A DNA stretch of 64,000 nucleotides from Micromonospora cathayae (lineage in GTDB: Bacteria; Actinomycetota; Actinomycetes; Mycobacteriales; Micromonosporaceae), in assembly GCF_028993575.1 (NCBI RefSeq), contig NZ_CP118615.1, positions 4,865,001 to 4,929,000 of the forward strand, given 5' to 3'. This document shows positions 60,102 through 64,000 of this stretch, in pieces (the first letter of the stretch is position 1; the number at the start of each line of letters is the position of its first letter). The position numbers and the translations under genes are program-made. The notes beneath the pieces were generated by a model, which did no database searches, was not told where the DNA came from, and worked only from the letters and a program-made list of their open reading frames with translations.

Positions 60102-61063
60102 CGGTTCTCCTCGGTGCCGGGGCGGACCCGCACGTGGTCGGTTTCCAGGGTGAGCCGGACCCGGTCACGCAGGGCGAGCGCGTCGACGAACGCGGCGGGC
60201 AGCTGCATGCGGCCGGTGCGGTCGAGGACCGCGTACTCCTCGGTGACCACCTCCTCGACGCCGTCGACGCCGACACGCGCCGAGCGGCGTACCTCGCTGG
60301 CGGTACGGCCGTCGCGGATGGCCACGGTCCGGCGGACCTGACCGGCCACCGCCGGGTCGTGGGTGACCACCACCACGGTGACGCCCAGTTCGGCGTTGAT
60401 GGTGCGCAGCGCCCCGAACACCTCCCCGGCGGTGGTCTCGTCGAGTTCCCCGGTCGGTTCGTCGGCGAACAGCACCTCCGGGTCGTTGGCGACCGCGACC
60501 GCGACCGCGCAGCGTTGCTGTTCGCCGCCGCTCATCCGGGCCGGCCGACGGTCGGCGCAGTGCCCCACCCCGACCAGGTCCAGCAGTTCGGCGGCCCGCC
60601 GTCGGGCGGCCCGGCCCCGCCGGCCGGCCAGCCGCATCGGCAGCTCGACGTTCTCGGCGGCGCTCAGGTACGGCAGCAGGTTCCGGGCGGTCTGCTGCCA
60701 CACGAACCCGACGGTGTGCCGCCGGTACGCCAGCCGGCGTTTCGCCGACATGGTCAGCAGGTCGTAGCCGGCGACCCGGGCGATGCCGGCGGTGGGCACG
60801 TCCAGCCCGGACAGGATGTTCAACACGGTGGACTTCCCGGAGCCGGACGCGCCGACGATCGCCAGCAGCTCACCCCGGTCGACGACCAGGTCGAGCCCTT
60901 GCAGGGCGACGACCTCCACCCCGTCGGTGGAGAAGATCCGCACCAGGCCGTCGCAGACGATGTGTCCGCGGAGCCGGTCGGTGCCGCCGGCGCGGGCGGC
61001 GGCCGCGTCGGCGGCGCGGCGCTGCAACGCGGCCAGGTCCGGGACGGTGGGCACGGCGGTCAC
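60098..61063 (-). CDS. ABC ATPase, MacB/LolD type, with C-terminal AbrB-like extension
   Basis: This is a 321-residue ATPase with Walker A (GASGSGKSTVLNILSG), the loop VWQQTARNLLPYLSAAENV, the signature RMSGGEQQRCAVAVAVAN, Walker B (VLFADEPTGELDE) and an H-loop. After about residue 245 it continues with a domain reading EEYAVLDRTGRMQLPAAFVD then ALALRDRVRLTLETDHVRV, which has the pattern of the swapped-hairpin AbrB/SpoVT fold. Such tails might mediate dimer contacts or regulation. GTG 61063 sits in a GTGA overlap with the permease gene. Confidence 0.85.
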   Translation of the reverse strand: MTAVPTVPDLAALQRRAADAAAARAGGTDRLRGHIVCDGLVRIFSTDGVEVVALQGLDLVVDRGELLAIVGASGSGKSTVLNILSGLDVPTAGIARVAGYDLLTMSAKRRLAYRRHTVGFVWQQTARNLLPYLSAAENVELPMRLAGRRGRAARRRAAELLDLVGVGHCADRRPARMSGGEQQRCAVAVAVANDPEVLFADEPTGELDETTAGEVFGALRTINAELGVTVVVVTHDPAVAGQVRRTVAIRDGRTASEVRRSARVGVDGVEEVVTEEYAVLDRTGRMQLPAAFVDALALRDRVRLTLETDHVRVRPGTEENR

Positions 61064-63762
61064 GGGTTCTCCTCTCCCAGCCGGAGCACCTCACCGAGGC
61101 GCATCCGTCGGTTCACCAGCATCTCCACGGCCAGTCCGGCGGTCAGGCCGGCGGCGACCAGCGCGAGTACCGCACCCACCACGAGGGGGTCCAGGTGCCA
61201 GCCGGCGGTCACCCCGGGCGTGAACGCGGACAGCCCCAGCGCCGGGCCGAGCAGCCACGGCAGCACCACCCCGACGGTGGCGCCGGCCACCGCGGCCACC
61301 CCGACCAGCGGCACCAGCTCGTACACCAGCAGCCGCCGGCCCTGGGCGGCGGAGAACCCCAGGGTCCGCAGCCGGGACAGCACCCGGGCCCGGGCGCGGG
61401 CGTCGGCGAGGACCGCGAACCCGACCGCGAGCAGCGCCAACGCGCCGCCACCGACCGCGCCGACGGTGAACGTGAGGGTCAGTACGTCGTTGGCGCCGCT
61501 GCGGTCCAGGGCCCGCCGGTGGGCGTGCCGGGTGAGCACCTCGGCCGGCAGTTCCGGCACGGTCACGTCGGTGCCGAGCACCGCCGCCTGCCACTGCCGC
61601 TGCCCGTCGTCGGCGACGGCCAGCAGCGCCGCCCGGTCGGGGTCGTCACCGGCGAGCAGGTACCGGTTGGGGATGATCGGGGTGTCGACGGGTTCGGGCA
61701 GCGCCTGCCAGGGCAGCACCACGAACCGGTCGGTGCCCAGGTCCACGCCGGGGAACGTGTCGGTCACCGCGGCCACGGTGAACCCGTACAGCCGGTTCTG
61801 CACGTCGGCGGCGGCGGTGCCGTCGACGGCGGCGGCGACCTGCGGGGACACCACCGCCGGTACCGGCCCGTCGCCGCGGGTGGCGGCGGTGAGCACGGCG
61901 GGCACGTCGACGTCGACGCCGCTGTCGGCGACCACCCGCGCGAACGCGGGCCCGTCGACGACCAGGATCCGGGCGGTGGTGAGGACCTGCGCCTGCGGGT
62001 CGGTGCCGGTGAGCACCGACCGGCTGGACTCCACCCGTACCGGGGCGACCGCGTCGACGCCGGGCACGGCGGCGAGCCGGCCACCGGTGGCGGGCGTGAA
62101 CGCGTACCCGGTGAGCCACGCGTCGGCGGGGACGCTCAGGTCGGTGGCGGTGTCCCGGGCCCGACCGACGGTGTCGGTGACGACGGCGCTGAACACGCCG
62201 GTGGCGACCGCGACGACCAGCACCGCGAGGGGGCCGGTGGTGACCGGCGCGCCGCGTCCGGCGCGGGCCACCCCGAGGAAGAACAGCGCGCCCCGGGCCC
62301 GGGTGGCGGCGGCGTCGAGCAGCCGCAGCGGCCCGGGCAGGGCCCGCAGCGCCAGCAACGCCACCGCGACGGCGGCCAGCGCCGGCACCGCGGCCAGGTA
62401 CGCGTCGACGGTGGCGCCGTCACCGACGCCGCGTCGGCGCAGCAGCACCACCCCCAGTACGGCGACCGCCAGGACGGTCACCTCGGCGGTGAGTCGTCGG
62501 GCCGACGGGCGGCGGCGTACCAGGTCGTGCCGGCCGGTGACGACGGTGGCCCGGTGTTGTCCGGTGACCGCGAGCACCGGCACCACGGCGGTGGTGACCG
62601 CCGCGATCACCGGCAGCGCCCACCAGGTGCCGCCGGGGCGGCCCGGAGCGGCGAGTCCGGCCAGTGCGCCGGCGAGGACGGCGGCGGGTTGCAGCAGCGC
62701 CGCCTCGGTCAGGGTGCGTCGGGCGACGGCCGGCAGGGACGCTCCCCTCGATCGCAGCAGCGTCAGTTCGGCGTGCCGGCTCTGCACGGCGATCCGGGCG
62801 GCCAGCAGGACCAGGCCGAGCAGGCTGGCCAGCAGTCCGGCCTGCACCATGGCCAGCAAATTACCCACCGAGGTGAGCTGGGCGGCGAACCGCACCAGGG
62901 TGGTGTCCAGGGAGGTCTGCACGGTGGCGTCGGGCAGCCACGGGTGGCGGCGGGCCGCGCCGAGCGCCGCCGTGACCGCTTCGGTCGACGACGCGTCGAT
63001 GCGGTCGGTGTCGAACCGGTACCGCCAGGTGTGCTGGGCGGTCAGGCCGGTGCCGGCGGCGACGGCGGTGACACCGGCGGGGTCGGTGACGGCGACCGCG
63101 ACGAACGGGTCGCCGTCGTTGACGGGCAGCAGGGGTTCCAGCGCCTGCGGCATGGCCTGCCACACCGGTGCGGTGGCGTCGGCGGGCGTGAACACCCCGG
63201 ACACCACCAGGTCGGCGGGGGCGGCGTCGCCGCGTATCCCGAGCCGGACGCCGGGACGCAGGTCCAGTGCGGCGGCCACCGCTTCGGACACGGCGACCTG
63301 GGTGGGTCGGCCGGGGCTGCTGGCCGGCCACCGGCCGGCGGTCAGTCGGGCCGCCTGCGGTACCCCGGTCTGGGCGCGCAGGCCGAGCTGGACCCGTCCG
63401 CCGCCGCCGAGCGGGCCGACGTCGCCGACGGCGACGGCCCGGTCGGCGTCGATGGCGACGGCCTGCCACCGCTGGTCGACCAGGTCGGGCAGCGGCGCGG
63501 GCAGGTCGGCGGCGAACCGGTCCAGGGTGTCGGGTGCGGTGGGCGCGGTGCGGGCGGCGATGGTCAGGTCCCGCGCCTGGTACGGCAGCGGGGTGACCGC
63601 GGCGCGCAGGCTCCGGTCGGCGTGGTCGTTGGCGAGTCGGGGCGCGGCGGTGACCAGAGCGGCCGCGACCAGCCCGAGGGCGGCCAGCAGGGTGGCCGGG
63701 CCGGCGGTGGCGCGCAGCCGACGCCAGGGCCCGGCGCTGCCGTGTGGTCTCATCGGGGTCAC
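61060..63762 (-). CDS. FtsX-like ABC permease (large)
   Basis: This 900-residue permease has an N-terminal helix (LLAALGLVAAALVTAAPRLA), a large extracellular region, two FtsX core units (membrane segments around residues 300-420 and 760-880) and the short cytoplasmic coupling sequences LLRSRGASLPAVARRTLTEA and LSRLRTLGFSAAQGRRLLVY. It probably exports or extrudes membrane-embedded compounds. GTG 63762 overlaps the stop of the next gene upstream (GTGA). Confidence 0.85.
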   Translation of the reverse strand: MTPMRPHGSAGPWRRLRATAGPATLLAALGLVAAALVTAAPRLANDHADRSLRAAVTPLPYQARDLTIAARTAPTAPDTLDRFAADLPAPLPDLVDQRWQAVAIDADRAVAVGDVGPLGGGGRVQLGLRAQTGVPQAARLTAGRWPASSPGRPTQVAVSEAVAAALDLRPGVRLGIRGDAAPADLVVSGVFTPADATAPVWQAMPQALEPLLPVNDGDPFVAVAVTDPAGVTAVAAGTGLTAQHTWRYRFDTDRIDASSTEAVTAALGAARRHPWLPDATVQTSLDTTLVRFAAQLTSVGNLLAMVQAGLLASLLGLVLLAARIAVQSRHAELTLLRSRGASLPAVARRTLTEAALLQPAAVLAGALAGLAAPGRPGGTWWALPVIAAVTTAVVPVLAVTGQHRATVVTGRHDLVRRRPSARRLTAEVTVLAVAVLGVVLLRRRGVGDGATVDAYLAAVPALAAVAVALLALRALPGPLRLLDAAATRARGALFFLGVARAGRGAPVTTGPLAVLVVAVATGVFSAVVTDTVGRARDTATDLSVPADAWLTGYAFTPATGGRLAAVPGVDAVAPVRVESSRSVLTGTDPQAQVLTTARILVVDGPAFARVVADSGVDVDVPAVLTAATRGDGPVPAVVSPQVAAAVDGTAAADVQNRLYGFTVAAVTDTFPGVDLGTDRFVVLPWQALPEPVDTPIIPNRYLLAGDDPDRAALLAVADDGQRQWQAAVLGTDVTVPELPAEVLTRHAHRRALDRSGANDVLTLTFTVGAVGGGALALLAVGFAVLADARARARVLSRLRTLGFSAAQGRRLLVYELVPLVGVAAVAGATVGVVLPWLLGPALGLSAFTPGVTAGWHLDPLVVGAVLALVAAGLTAGLAVEMLVNRRMRLGEVLRLGEENP

Positions 63763-64000
63763 CGGTCCTCTCCGCCGCGCAGCCGGCCGGCTTCGGGTCG
63801 GCCGCGTAGCCGCGCCGCCGTGACAGCGGTGGCGGCCAGCGCCAACGCCAGCACCCCGGCGGCGGTGGCCAGCAGCGGCGGCCAGTCGATCAGCAGCACG
63901 GGGGTGGGGGTGGGGCGGCCCGCCGCCGGGGTCAGGATGACCAGGGGTGCCATGGTGGCGGCGACCGCGACGCCGACGGCCACGCCGACCAGTACGCCGG
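63759..64000 (-). CDS. FtsX-like permease, C-terminal part (cut by window edge)
   Basis: The open frame continues past the right edge. The visible 80 residues include two hydrophobic segments (GVAVGVAVAATMAPLVIL and LLATAAGVLALALAATAVTA) and a basic end (RLRGRPEAGRLRGGEDR), matching the final helices of FtsX-type permeases. It forms a GTGA overlap with the next gene, so it is in the same operon and presumably encodes a second permease partner. Confidence 0.7.
   Translation of the reverse strand, partial: GVLVGVAVGVAVAATMAPLVILTPAAGRPTPTPVLLIDWPPLLATAAGVLALALAATAVTAARLRGRPEAGRLRGGEDR

Noticed and set aside
60134..63823. 1229-residue plus-strand open frame
   Set aside because: Shadow of the FtsX operon on the minus strand; Ser/Thr/Ala-rich without motifs.

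Overview
The window is about 72% GC DNA in which nearly every real gene uses C or G at third codon positions. It comes from an actinomycete, most likely Micromonosporaceae (Micromonospora-like). Pointers are RbpA, a separate Lnt next to Ppm1, a rifampin monooxygenase (Rox) with an upstream rifamycin-associated element, a HAIR operator on an Hsp20 gene, and GTG starts with ATGA/GTGA gene overlaps throughout. The genus is inferred; no rRNA or tRNA gene lies in the window.

Layout. 0-14.6 kb is an accessory region. It holds a CRISPR type I-E remnant (leader, two repeats, one spacer) broken by an IS701-type transposase relic, an MFS exporter, a secreted LamG/Ig/GH43 enzyme with a LacI-type operator, a SsuABC/TauABC-type import operon divergent from a PhzS-like flavin monooxygenase with its MarR regulator, and then a gene graveyard (about 11.5-14.6 kb) with relics of MerR, VOC, integrase and PcaL-type genes. 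14.6-20.8 kb holds a pair of paralogous lipoproteins around two acetyltransferases, a second MFS exporter, an acyl-CoA dehydrogenase, an Lrp regulator, a phosphatase and CsbD. 20.9-29.2 kb is a lysine fermentation-type module: kamA divergent from kdd, an amidohydrolase, kamD, kamE, kal and a MutL-type reactivase, all translationally coupled. 29-36.9 kb holds a PhoX-like protein, a candidate non-coding RNA, an XRE-cupin regulator divergent from an FAD-oxidoreductase/methyltransferase fusion, lnt, ppm1, fxsA and rbpA.

37-45.9 kb holds a coiled-coil protein, a DUF1992 protein and a MerR-PP2C fusion. Next comes the part I find most novel: a six-gene minus-strand block at 40.1-45.9 kb. It encodes a P-loop kinase, a GH3-type adenylating amide synthetase, a TIGR00027-type methyltransferase, a protein that aligns without gaps to the ArgRS HIGH region and to further ArgRS-core segments but lacks an anticodon-binding domain, an unknown protein and a DinB/MDMPI-fold protein. 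It looks like an uncharacterised small-molecule pathway built around two different adenylate-forming ligases.

46-64 kb holds YnfA, an ABC exporter with a histidine kinase/response regulator pair, a membrane protein, rox with its RAE, an HNH protein whose stop appears to be lost, Hsp20 with a HAIR box, a solitary tyrosine recombinase, an HxlR regulator beside a truncated aldo/keto reductase, an AidB-like dehydrogenase, and a MacB/FtsX-type ABC operon that runs off the right edge.
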